DNA from: a virus
Reading direction: 5' to 3' (one strand)
IMG/VR virus record: IMGVR_UViG_3300046804_001094
Span: 1-43,869 of that record
DNA length: 43,869 bases
Positions 30,771-40,037 of the stretch are shown one piece after another. The notes beneath the pieces are model-generated. The model worked only from the letters and a program-made list of their open reading frames with translations, was not told where the DNA came from and ran no database searches. The position numbers and the translations under genes were made by a program. How positions within the stretch are numbered: the first letter of the stretch is position 1; every line of letters starts with the position of its first letter.

Positions 30771-31484
30771 ATGCCTACTAAAATATATGATATTGGTTAT
30801 GTTAAAACAATATATGGAAAACAAATAGAACTTTCTCCCTTAAAGATTAAGTACATGAGACAATTCATGGAAAGATTTAATGATGTAAAAACTGCTAAAA
30901 ACGAAGAACATTTGGTTGAAATCCTTACAGAATGTGCCACAATAGCAATGAGGCAAATCTGTCCAGAGATTGAGACAGTAGAACAGTTTGAAGATACGTT
31001 TGACCTAAAATCAATGTATAAGATTATAGAGTTTGCTGGCGGAATAAAAATGGACGATAATGAAGACTCTTTAGAAGAACAACAAAAAGTAGAGGTTGAT
31101 TCATCAAAATCTGGATGGGAAGATTTAGATTTAAATAAACTAGAATCAGAGGCTTTTCTTTTGGGTATTTGGAAAAACTATGAAGAGTTGGAGTCATCCA
31201 TTTGTTTGGCAGAATTAATGTCCATTCTTGAACAAAAAAGAGAAATGGACTATCAGGATAAGAAGTTTACAGCATCACTAAAGGGAATAGATTTAGATGA
31301 GGCATCTGGAAAACAAGCAGAAGACCCATGGGAAGCCATGAAAGCCAGAGTAGCAGCCCAGGCATCTGGTATTGGAAATGGAGACCCAAACGATATATTA
31401 TCATATCAAGGTATTAAAGCACAACAGGCAGGATTTGGAATTGGTCATGGTCTAGACTATGAAGTAATAAACGACAGCCAGTAA
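30771..31484 (+). CDS. Tail assembly chaperone, long form (237 aa)
   Basis: Residues 1-100 (YGKQIELSPLKIKYMRQFMERF to YKIIEFAGGIKM) match the first part of the next gene, so the two are paralogues. Residues 115-175 are a second domain with ESEAFLLGIWKNYEELE and AELMSILEQKREM, like the domain added by frameshifting in ordinary tail chaperones. The protein would bind the tape measure during tail assembly. Leaderless start, so probably low output. Confidence 0.75.
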   Translation: MPTKIYDIGYVKTIYGKQIELSPLKIKYMRQFMERFNDVKTAKNEEHLVEILTECATIAMRQICPEIETVEQFEDTFDLKSMYKIIEFAGGIKMDDNEDSLEEQQKVEVDSSKSGWEDLDLNKLESEAFLLGIWKNYEELESSICLAELMSILEQKREMDYQDKKFTASLKGIDLDEASGKQAEDPWEAMKARVAAQASGIGNGDPNDILSYQGIKAQQAGFGIGHGLDYEVINDSQ

Positions 31485-31490
31485 TTATGC

Positions 31491-31496
31491 TATAAT
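31491..31496 (+). promoter_or_regulatory. Extended -10 promoter
   Basis: TGCTATAAT with a 25-base leader holding AAGGAGG before ATG 31522. Confidence 0.7.
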
Positions 31497-31521
31497 TTAT
31501 ATATATCCTTAAGGAGGAATA

Positions 31522-31839
31522 ATGTCAACAACTATTAATGAAGAGAAGAATATTACTCTTATTGATGGCACTACCGTTGTTATTCGACCACTAAAGATTT
31601 CACTTCTTCGTGACTTTATGAAGAAATTTGATGAAATCTCAAAGGTTGCTGATGACAATGACAAATCAATGAACCTGCTAATGGAGTGTGTGCAAATCGC
31701 ACTTAAGCAGTATAAGCCAGAAATCGCAACAGACCTAAAGGCACTAGAAGAACTTCTAGACTTGCCAACTGTCTATAAGATTGTGGAAGAAGCATCTGGC
31801 ATTAAATTAGGAGATACCGCTCTCGGTGGTCTCATCTAA
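31522..31839 (+). CDS. Tail assembly chaperone, short form (105 aa)
   Basis: The protein (RPLKISLLRDFMKKF to YKIVEEASGIKL) aligns along its whole length with the first domain of the preceding gene. It lacks the second domain, and there is no downstream frame that a slippage could enter before the tape measure. Its promoter and strong ribosome site suggest more product than the long form, the usual chaperone ratio. Confidence 0.8.
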   Translation: MSTTINEEKNITLIDGTTVVIRPLKISLLRDFMKKFDEISKVADDNDKSMNLLMECVQIALKQYKPEIATDLKALEELLDLPTVYKIVEEASGIKLGDTALGGLI

Positions 31840-31866
31840 TAAAATTAAATAAAGAGGTGTTTATGG

Positions 31867-34800
31867 ATGGCTGACGATATACAGTCCAATATTAGAATTA
31901 ATATTGATACTGCTTCCGCAATGGATAGTATCAGATTACTTCAGAATCAAATCGCAGCCTTCCATACACAAATGTCAAAAATGGGGGCAGCCAGTGCTGC
32001 CGATGCCAGAAACTTACAACAAAATCTTATAAACTCCGTTAATGCAACAGGTGCATTTACTGCAAATCTTACTAGAATTAAAACATCTGCAGAATCATTT
32101 ACAACTGCACTTGAAAAGAACAAACTCACAATGGGTGAGTATTTTAGATATGCCGCTGCTTCATCTAAATCTTTTGGTAGATTTTTTCAGACAGAATTTG
32201 AAACAATCAACAAAGTTGCTCGTGAAAGAGTAAAAGACCTTCAGACACAATACATCAAACTTGGTAGAGATGCCAGCGGTGCGATGCAAGCAATCAAGAT
32301 TAGACCACTTGCTCTTGACATGGATAATCTTTCAACAAGAACTCAGATTGCAGCACAACGTCAGCAACTTTTGAATCAATTACTGAAGCAAGGTTCTACA
32401 AATCTTCTAAACTTTGGTAAGAACACCCAATGGGCTGGTCGCCAGTTGATGGTTGGTTTTACAATCCCATTGTCAATTATGGGTTCTACTGCAATGAAGG
32501 CTTACAGAGATATTGAAGAAGCAGGAATTAGACTTAAGCGTGTTTATGGTGACTTAGGCACCACTGCTGCTGAAACAGAAAAGATGGTAAAGCAAGTTCA
32601 GGCACTTGCATTAGAATATACAAAATATGGCGTTGCCGTTAAAGATAGTATAGATATGGCTGCCAGTGCAGCCGCCACTGGTAAAAAAGGTGCTGACCTA
32701 TTGGCACAGGTTGCCAGTGCTAACAAACTTGCTGTTCTTGGTGGGGTAGACCAACAGAAAGCATTACAAACAACCATATCTCTTACCAATGCATTCAACG
32801 TATCCAGTAAAGACCTAGCAAAAAACATTAACTTTCTAAACGCTGTTGAAAACCAAACTGTTTTAAACATCGAAGATATGACAACAGCAATTCCAAAGGC
32901 TGCTCCAGTTATTCAGCAATTAGGTGGAGATGTTAAAGACTTAGCATTCTTCTTAACAGCAATGAAGGAAGGTGGCGTTAATGCCGCTGAGGGTGCTAAC
33001 GCAATCAAGTCTGGTCTTGCATCGCTTATTAATCCTACAAATACCGCCAGTAAAATGCTTGCTGGATTTGGTATCAACATCAAAGGCATTATTGAAAAAG
33101 ATAAGGGTGACCTTAAGAAAACAGTTGTTGATTTTGCTCAGGCACTAGACACACTTGACCCATTGAATAGAGCAAGGGCTATTGAGCAGTTGTTTGGTAA
33201 ATTCCAATTTGCTCGTATGTCTACCCTATTTAAAAACGTAATTGCCCAAGGTAGCCAAGCATCCGAAGTTCTAAGACTGGCAGGGCAAAGCAGTCTTGAA
33301 CTAGCAATGCTATCTCAAAAAGAGTTGAACAAGATTCAAGAATCACCATTGTATAAGTTCCAAAAGGCTATTGCTGACTTCCAAGCACAACTAGCACCTG
33401 TTGGTGAACAGTTTATGAAGGCTCTTACACCGCTAATTAATTTTGGAACTGATGTTTTAAAGAACTTTAATAGTCTTGGAGATGGTGCAAAGCAATTCAT
33501 TGTTAAGTTTGTTTCTATCGCTGGTGTTATTGGTCCAGTATTATTGATGTCGTTTGGTCTTATTGCTAACGCTGTTGCAAACGTAATTAAAGGATTTGCC
33601 CTTGTAAAAGATATTTTCAATAAAGCAGGTAAATCTTCTCTAAGCCTTGGCGAACAAGTAAATTATATGACTCAAGAACAGTTGCAAGCAGCGGCTGTTG
33701 CATCATCTCTTGACCAAGTCCATTCAAAACTAAAGCAAACATTTACATCTGAAGCAGCAGCAGTAGATTTGTTGACTGGAGCCTATGAACGTTCAATTGC
33801 TGCACAAAAAGGTTTTAACGTTCCTATTACACCAAGGGGACCAGTTGGTAAATATGCAAGTGGTGGATTTGTCAATGGTCCTGGAACAAGCACATCAGAC
33901 TCTATTCCTGCTATGCTTTCAAATGGCGAAGCGGTAATTGATGCAGAAACAACAAGAAAAAATCCATATGTAATTCAAGCATTGTTTGCTGGAAAGAAGA
34001 TTAGACTCCCTGGGTATGCAGACAACAATTCTGAATCATTTGATTTCAACGCTTATGAAAGAAGTTCTACGCCATTTGGCTTTCAAATACCAGACAGAAC
34101 CACCCAAACTAATGCAAAAAAGATTAGAGAAGTACTATATGCAGCAAGCAAAATAAGTGATGATGTTTTAGATACACTAAAAAGGTCTTTGCAAAATGCT
34201 CCAAAGATGACAACAGCAAACCTTGACGTAATCCTTAAATCCCCACAATTTCAATTTTTAACCTCAATGACTACTTCAAAAGCAAATGCTGAAAATCCAG
34301 AAGGTAGAAGTACTGGAAGCCAAGGAATGGTAAAGGCACACGCAACACCATCGAGACGAGTAACGCTAGAAGAAATTACGCCATTTATGAGTGAAGAAAG
34401 TGTTGCAAGTCTTAGGAATGCAACAGCAATAAATGCTTTAACAAACCTTACTTTTCCTGCTCCTGCACCACTCAATAAATCAAGCATGAAAATTACTGGA
34501 AATGACTGGGCATATCATATTAGAAATTTCTACGATGATTTTATGTCACAACTTGCTGGTCAAGGTCTAGATACAAATGACCCTGCTGCTAGAGCATTTG
34601 CAGATAATGTCGCTAGACAAATGGAGCAAGCAGGAACAGCCGCAATAGGAGAATCTGAGTTTGGAGAAATTGTTGGTAGGGCAATTTCTCAAGAAATTGA
34701 TGCGGTTGGCAAAAACGTATCACAAAAAGTTAAAACAGTATTTGATGAAGCAAGAATGTACGGAACAGTTCAATATACTCTTCCTGGAGAACCTACAAGA

Positions 34801-37800
34801 AGAGTTCCTATAGATAAAAAGGGTGTTACTGCTTATGGAATGACATCAATACCAGAACATCAAAAATCATATAAATTAATTGATGTGCTACCTGGTGCTC
34901 ACCAAAGGTCTGATGAGGTACTTGCAGCACAAACTATTCAAAATGTAAGAAACTATGGCATTGTAACCGCAGAAGCATTCACCGCAGCACAGAGAAGTGT
35001 TCTGGAAGGACCAGAAAACGATTTGGCTATTGTTACTAGGGATGCAGCAAGAAGAAATAGCCCACACGAACAAGCATCCATTGACGGTAGAGATGATGGT
35101 GTGGCATATGTTGATGCTAGGGCAAAAGCAGTAGAATCAGAACAAACAAAGGTTTCAAATAGAACACGGAGACGTGCAACAAGTCCAGATATTGTTACTC
35201 CAGGTCAATCGCAAATAATTATAGCAACTGGTTCTCAATCAAAAAAGCATCAAAGAGTTCAGTCTGAAGGAGAAAGTTTTATTCCAGGTCAAGGTGTTGT
35301 TATATATCCAAATGAACGACCAACTCGTGGTGGAATGGAAAATGCTGTAACAGACCGTTCAGAATTGATGACTAGCAGAAAACTAAACTATGTTGAACGT
35401 GCTGGTAAATCATTAAAGTTTGGTCAAAAATTTAGAGGGAAAATGTTTGGTGCATCTATGGGACTTGGAATGGCTTCAATGTTCTTACCACCAGAACTTT
35501 CTCAAGTTACCCAAGTTGCTTCCATGGTTACTGGTTTCGCTGGAATGTTTGAAGATATGGGACCAAAAATTGGAAAATTATTAATTAAATTTGCAGACCC
35601 ATTAAAGAGGCTAATTCCTGGAATAGGTGCAGCAGTCATAGCATTTGAAATATTTGACAAAGTTATTGTTCCAGCAGTTAGAAAAAATGCAGATGCTTAT
35701 GCCGCAATTACAGATAGTTTATCCTTAACTAAAGATAAAATAGATAAGATTAACTCATTCTTTGGTTCCGATATAAAACTTGGTGGCTTAAGAACAGCGG
35801 TTATTGGAAGTGTTGGTCAAACTGGAACACAAGCAACAGCATCTGAACAATTTAGAAAAAGCCAAGAATTTAAAGATACCTATGGAGAATCTGCAGGAAA
35901 ACTTAAAAACCTTTCTAATACAGAAGTTCGTTCTGCACTACAAGCATTAGGAACAGACCTAATTGGAAGCGGTATGCTTAAAGAACAGGTTCAAGCAATC
36001 ATAGATGCAATAAAGACAGAAGCAGGTAAGACATCGCTAATTATTGACCCTAAGACATTTGAGATAAATATGAAAGAAGGAAGTAGTTTCCTTACAGGAG
36101 TTAAACAGTCAATAAGTCAATTTAGAAAAAACTTTAATGAAAAAAATAGTAATCCAATTACAGCATGGTTTAATGCCGAACAGGTAGAAAAGTCAAAAGC
36201 AGGGGCAGCGGAACTTGGTTCATATATTAATGGTCTTTCTGGACAACTTGAAAATGGACTTATTACTGGAAAAGAATACAATGATAGATGGAAAGAAATT
36301 AACATTGAACTACAAAAGGTAAGTCAGGCAAATCCAACTGCCGCATTTGACCTTATGCAACAGGCGTTAACATCGCTTAATCCAGAAATGGCTACTGCAA
36401 TTAAGAATCTTACTGGAATACAACAAGCATTGATTATACAAGCAAAGGGTGCTGGACTAAATCCAGACAATGCCTTAGTCTATGCCATGGGTTCTGGTAC
36501 TCCAGACCAAAAGGCAGAGGCTGAAAAGAATATAAACGAAGCACTAGGAAAAGTTAATGCATTAAAAACAATTAGCGACAATGCTAAAAAGAAAATTACT
36601 TCTTTGCAAAATTCCACCACGGACCTTTCAAAACTAGAAGAAAAGATTAATCAGAAATACGATACTAGGATATCAAGACTTGAAGAAATCAAAAAATTAA
36701 ATGACCAAATTTCAAAATCTCAACAAGGACAACTAAGTCTTGCGGAAGCACTTAATAGTGGAGACATCGGTGCTGCTGCTCGTGCAGCAATGGAGATTCA
36801 AAAAACAGATATTCAAAATGCATTAGAACTACAACAATCTAACTTGGAACGTGCAAGACAATCAGAGTTAAAGCCAATTCAACAACAGCAATCAGAAGCA
36901 CAGTCTAAAATTGATACCCTAAATTCTACTATTGAGAATGCAACGATTGATGCTTCTAACATCACAATTAAGCCAGTAAAGGGTGAAGTAAATGCACCAC
37001 CAAAACTTGTTATCATGGATAATGGAAGAACATGGGCTTTTGACGCATATAAGGTTGATAAGGGTAATCCTACTCCAGATTTTATTAGTAATAAATATTT
37101 AACTACACAACCAAAGATTCCTGGAAGTGCAACGGGTGGTCACATCACTGGTCCAGGTAGTGGAACAAGCGACAGTATTCCAGCAATGCTTTCTAATGGA
37201 GAATATGTAATTAGAGCAAATGCTGTAAAGACCATTGGTGTTGATGTCCTCAATAGACTCAATCAAGCAGACAGAATTGGATTTAAGAATGGTGGATACA
37301 ATGGTTATGCCAATGGTGGTATGGTTGGATATAAAGATGGTGGAAAACCTAAGCCACCAAGATTTGGATTAGACGATATTGCAAGAGGTCTTTCAAATCC
37401 TGTATTACAGGGTGGTGGACAAGGTACAGACGTTGTTAGCGGATACGGTGTTGGTGAATCATACAAGAATATATTTACTGGTAAAGCAGATTTTTGGGAT
37501 TACCTTACTGGAGTACTTGCTCCATTCTCGCTTGCTGGATTTGGTGGTTCAAGCATGTTTGGCAAAATTGGAAGTCAAGCAAAGTCATTTATTCAGCCAG
37601 CAGTAAAAGCAATGCTTACTCCAGCAAGAGATTTAAAAATATTAGCACAAGCCAAGAAGTATAAACTCCAGACTGCATCTATGTTTGCTGCAGATAGATT
37701 AGCACCAGCATCAAAAAAGTCTAAAGATATCTATTCTGACATGCTAGAAAAGATAAACGTAGGTCGTGGCATAAAAGTTTCTGCGAGTTCTGATGAAGTT

Positions 37801-39423
37801 GGTTGGGGCGATGACATTCAGTTGGCGGTAAGCGGTGCATTAAATAAAAAAACAACTGAACTTAATCCTTTTGGAAAACCTAAAACAACAAGAGTTGGAA
37901 ACTTTTCAGCAGTTCTTTCCGAAGATTCTGTATCGGATATTCTTGTGCAACTGGAACCAGAGTTTCAAAAAATGGGAATTGGAAAAAATTTAACAGCACA
38001 ACTAATGGAATTAGGAAGCAATGTTGGTGCAAGAAATGTTTTGATTAAAGCATCACTCACTGACGGTGGATATGCTTGGGCAAAAGCAGGATTTAAATTT
38101 TTAGAAAAACCAACAAATGTAATTTCAAGAATGGATGCTTTGGCACCAAGAATTGATAATCCAAAATTCCACGAAATTCTGGGCAAACTTAAAGCAACAG
38201 GCGACCCAAAGAAAATGATAAGTCCAAAAGAAATTCTTGCCTTAAAAGAAAACTACAGAAAATACATTTCTGAAAAAGAACTGGTTGATTTTTATAATAG
38301 CAGAGCACTTGTTAATGAAGAAACATTAAGAAAAGCGGTATCATCACAATCATTGGGTGAACTTATTCTTAGGGGTTCTAACTGGGAAGGTTATAAAAGA
38401 CTAGGACCACAAATCCGTGTTCCTGCTGGACTATCAACAGTTTTAAAGAAAATAAAGAAACCATATGACAAGATTGGTTCGGCAGTCTCAAAATATCAAC
38501 AAGCAAAATTAATTAAAAAAGAACTTATACAATCTGCAAATCACTGGAAAAATATTGTTAGAGGAAACACCCTATCTGAACATGGAATACCAGATTTTTC
38601 TAATGCAAGTCCAAGAGAACTTACAAGACTTACTGAAGAAGTTTTGTTACCAGAAATTAACAAAAAATATTTAATAGCAGAGACAGCAATACATTTGCGT
38701 AATTTTGGTGGAGAGACTTGGAAAAATGCACTTAAGTCATATTCTAAAAAAGATGAACTGGTTGCTGCAGGAATTGACGAAGCAACCATGCTGCCGTATG
38801 TAGAAAAATATAGAAAGAATGGGGCACTTGACCTTGGAAAAGTAGAATTTGGAGTTCCAAGTCCTCAAAAAGAAAAATTTGAAGAATTGGTTGGAATTAG
38901 AAACACTTTACAAAATGCTAAAGTATCTGCACAAAGATATCTAAGACTTAAGAATAAGGATTACACGATACCTTTAGGCGAAGCACCAAAATTCTATAAC
39001 GCTGAAGAATTGATAACAGATGATTGGATAAGTAGGCTTATAAATGCAAGAAGATATGCTAATGGTGGTATGGTTAGGGCTGCTGTTGGAGGAATGTTAT
39101 TAAATGGCAAATTCTTTGGTGGATTTGCTAATGGCGGAATGGTTCCATCACACTACGCAATGGGTGGATTTGCTATGGGCACAGACACAGTTCCTGCCAT
39201 GCTTACCCCAGGAGAATTTGTAATTAAGAAGTCAGCGGCAGATAGAATCGGTAAGACAAAACTTGACAATATAAATAATGGAACAACAACTGGTGATTCA
39301 GTGTATAATTATAGTGTAAATGTTAATGTTCGTTCTGATGCCAACCCTGACCAAATTGCAAGGGCAGTTATGACACAGATTAAACAAATTGACAACCACA
39401 GAGTAAGAGGAAGTGCATTTTAA
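31867..39423 (+). CDS. Tape measure protein (2518 aa)
   Basis: This sets tail length and is threaded through the tube. It has an N-terminal helical core, membrane-like spans near residues 535-575 and 1190-1230, and three copies of the GTSDSIPAMLSNGE motif (near residues 670, 1760 and 2440). The segment at about 2020-2080 looks like a GNAT acetyltransferase fold (FQKMGIGKNLTAQL, then YAWAKAGFKFL). At roughly 1.5 angstrom per residue the tail could be several hundred nm. The TAATG at the end couples it to the next gene. Confidence 0.9.
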   Translation: MADDIQSNIRINIDTASAMDSIRLLQNQIAAFHTQMSKMGAASAADARNLQQNLINSVNATGAFTANLTRIKTSAESFTTALEKNKLTMGEYFRYAAASSKSFGRFFQTEFETINKVARERVKDLQTQYIKLGRDASGAMQAIKIRPLALDMDNLSTRTQIAAQRQQLLNQLLKQGSTNLLNFGKNTQWAGRQLMVGFTIPLSIMGSTAMKAYRDIEEAGIRLKRVYGDLGTTAAETEKMVKQVQALALEYTKYGVAVKDSIDMAASAAATGKKGADLLAQVASANKLAVLGGVDQQKALQTTISLTNAFNVSSKDLAKNINFLNAVENQTVLNIEDMTTAIPKAAPVIQQLGGDVKDLAFFLTAMKEGGVNAAEGANAIKSGLASLINPTNTASKMLAGFGINIKGIIEKDKGDLKKTVVDFAQALDTLDPLNRARAIEQLFGKFQFARMSTLFKNVIAQGSQASEVLRLAGQSSLELAMLSQKELNKIQESPLYKFQKAIADFQAQLAPVGEQFMKALTPLINFGTDVLKNFNSLGDGAKQFIVKFVSIAGVIGPVLLMSFGLIANAVANVIKGFALVKDIFNKAGKSSLSLGEQVNYMTQEQLQAAAVASSLDQVHSKLKQTFTSEAAAVDLLTGAYERSIAAQKGFNVPITPRGPVGKYASGGFVNGPGTSTSDSIPAMLSNGEAVIDAETTRKNPYVIQALFAGKKIRLPGYADNNSESFDFNAYERSSTPFGFQIPDRTTQTNAKKIREVLYAASKISDDVLDTLKRSLQNAPKMTTANLDVILKSPQFQFLTSMTTSKANAENPEGRSTGSQGMVKAHATPSRRVTLEEITPFMSEESVASLRNATAINALTNLTFPAPAPLNKSSMKITGNDWAYHIRNFYDDFMSQLAGQGLDTNDPAARAFADNVARQMEQAGTAAIGESEFGEIVGRAISQEIDAVGKNVSQKVKTVFDEARMYGTVQYTLPGEPTRRVPIDKKGVTAYGMTSIPEHQKSYKLIDVLPGAHQRSDEVLAAQTIQNVRNYGIVTAEAFTAAQRSVLEGPENDLAIVTRDAARRNSPHEQASIDGRDDGVAYVDARAKAVESEQTKVSNRTRRRATSPDIVTPGQSQIIIATGSQSKKHQRVQSEGESFIPGQGVVIYPNERPTRGGMENAVTDRSELMTSRKLNYVERAGKSLKFGQKFRGKMFGASMGLGMASMFLPPELSQVTQVASMVTGFAGMFEDMGPKIGKLLIKFADPLKRLIPGIGAAVIAFEIFDKVIVPAVRKNADAYAAITDSLSLTKDKIDKINSFFGSDIKLGGLRTAVIGSVGQTGTQATASEQFRKSQEFKDTYGESAGKLKNLSNTEVRSALQALGTDLIGSGMLKEQVQAIIDAIKTEAGKTSLIIDPKTFEINMKEGSSFLTGVKQSISQFRKNFNEKNSNPITAWFNAEQVEKSKAGAAELGSYINGLSGQLENGLITGKEYNDRWKEINIELQKVSQANPTAAFDLMQQALTSLNPEMATAIKNLTGIQQALIIQAKGAGLNPDNALVYAMGSGTPDQKAEAEKNINEALGKVNALKTISDNAKKKITSLQNSTTDLSKLEEKINQKYDTRISRLEEIKKLNDQISKSQQGQLSLAEALNSGDIGAAARAAMEIQKTDIQNALELQQSNLERARQSELKPIQQQQSEAQSKIDTLNSTIENATIDASNITIKPVKGEVNAPPKLVIMDNGRTWAFDAYKVDKGNPTPDFISNKYLTTQPKIPGSATGGHITGPGSGTSDSIPAMLSNGEYVIRANAVKTIGVDVLNRLNQADRIGFKNGGYNGYANGGMVGYKDGGKPKPPRFGLDDIARGLSNPVLQGGGQGTDVVSGYGVGESYKNIFTGKADFWDYLTGVLAPFSLAGFGGSSMFGKIGSQAKSFIQPAVKAMLTPARDLKILAQAKKYKLQTASMFAADRLAPASKKSKDIYSDMLEKINVGRGIKVSASSDEVGWGDDIQLAVSGALNKKTTELNPFGKPKTTRVGNFSAVLSEDSVSDILVQLEPEFQKMGIGKNLTAQLMELGSNVGARNVLIKASLTDGGYAWAKAGFKFLEKPTNVISRMDALAPRIDNPKFHEILGKLKATGDPKKMISPKEILALKENYRKYISEKELVDFYNSRALVNEETLRKAVSSQSLGELILRGSNWEGYKRLGPQIRVPAGLSTVLKKIKKPYDKIGSAVSKYQQAKLIKKELIQSANHWKNIVRGNTLSEHGIPDFSNASPRELTRLTEEVLLPEINKKYLIAETAIHLRNFGGETWKNALKSYSKKDELVAAGIDEATMLPYVEKYRKNGALDLGKVEFGVPSPQKEKFEELVGIRNTLQNAKVSAQRYLRLKNKDYTIPLGEAPKFYNAEELITDDWISRLINARRYANGGMVRAAVGGMLLNGKFFGGFANGGMVPSHYAMGGFAMGTDTVPAMLTPGEFVIKKSAADRIGKTKLDNINNGTTTGDSVYNYSVNVNVRSDANPDQIARAVMTQIKQIDNHRVRGSAF

Positions 39424-40037
39424 TGGCTAGTTCTGCATATATGGCTGGTAGGAAAAAATACCAAAGACCACAGGCAATACTTTTTTCAAACAATTCGGGC
39501 AGTCTTGTAAGCGGAAAATACGTTCCCAATAACAATGAATTTGGAGACTCAACAAACTCTAGCCAAGACTTTATAATCATCTCTGACCATAATAGAAGTT
39601 CCCTTGACTTTGGGGTTCAAAGAATTGAAAACCGTCAACGTATGGTCAATGGTCGTATGCGTTCCTATTGGGTTGCAGATAAAAGAACTTTGTCAATTTC
39701 TTGGGATAGCATACCATCGAGAGCATTTGGTTCAGACCCAAACTTCAACTCTTCTACTGGACTACCAGATAGTACTGGAGACCAGTATACTATAGATGGC
39801 GGTGCTGGCGGTGCAGAACTATTAGATTGGTACGAAACACATAATGGAACATTTTATGTATTTTTATCTTATGACAAATATACCGAATTTGGAAAAGATG
39901 ATGCAGCATACGGTCACCTAGCCGAATATTCAGAAGTTTTGGAAATGTATATTACAGATTTCACATATAGTGTTCAAAAACGTGGTGGAACAAACCATGA
40001 CCTATGGAATATTTCGATTTCGTTGGAAGAGGCATAA
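39423..40037 (+). CDS. Distal tail-like minor tail protein (204 aa)
   Basis: Directly after the tape measure, where the distal tail protein normally is. It is beta-rich and begins MASSAYMAGRKKYQRPQAIL; later blocks are RMRSYWVADKRTLSISWDSI and MYITDFTYSVQKRGGTNHDL. TAATG overlaps at both ends tie it to the tape measure and the next gene. The call is by order and size, supported by the strand pattern. Confidence 0.7.
   Translation: MASSAYMAGRKKYQRPQAILFSNNSGSLVSGKYVPNNNEFGDSTNSSQDFIIISDHNRSSLDFGVQRIENRQRMVNGRMRSYWVADKRTLSISWDSIPSRAFGSDPNFNSSTGLPDSTGDQYTIDGGAGGAELLDWYETHNGTFYVFLSYDKYTEFGKDDAAYGHLAEYSEVLEMYITDFTYSVQKRGGTNHDLWNISISLEEA

Noticed and set aside
30771-31860. Programmed frameshift in the tail chaperones
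   Set aside because: After the short gene there is no open frame before the tape measure, and the long form is already encoded by a separate paralogue.
39303-39308. GTGTATAAT inside the tape measure gene
   Set aside because: No start codon at the leaderless distance and no gene begins nearby in another frame; likely chance in AT-rich DNA.
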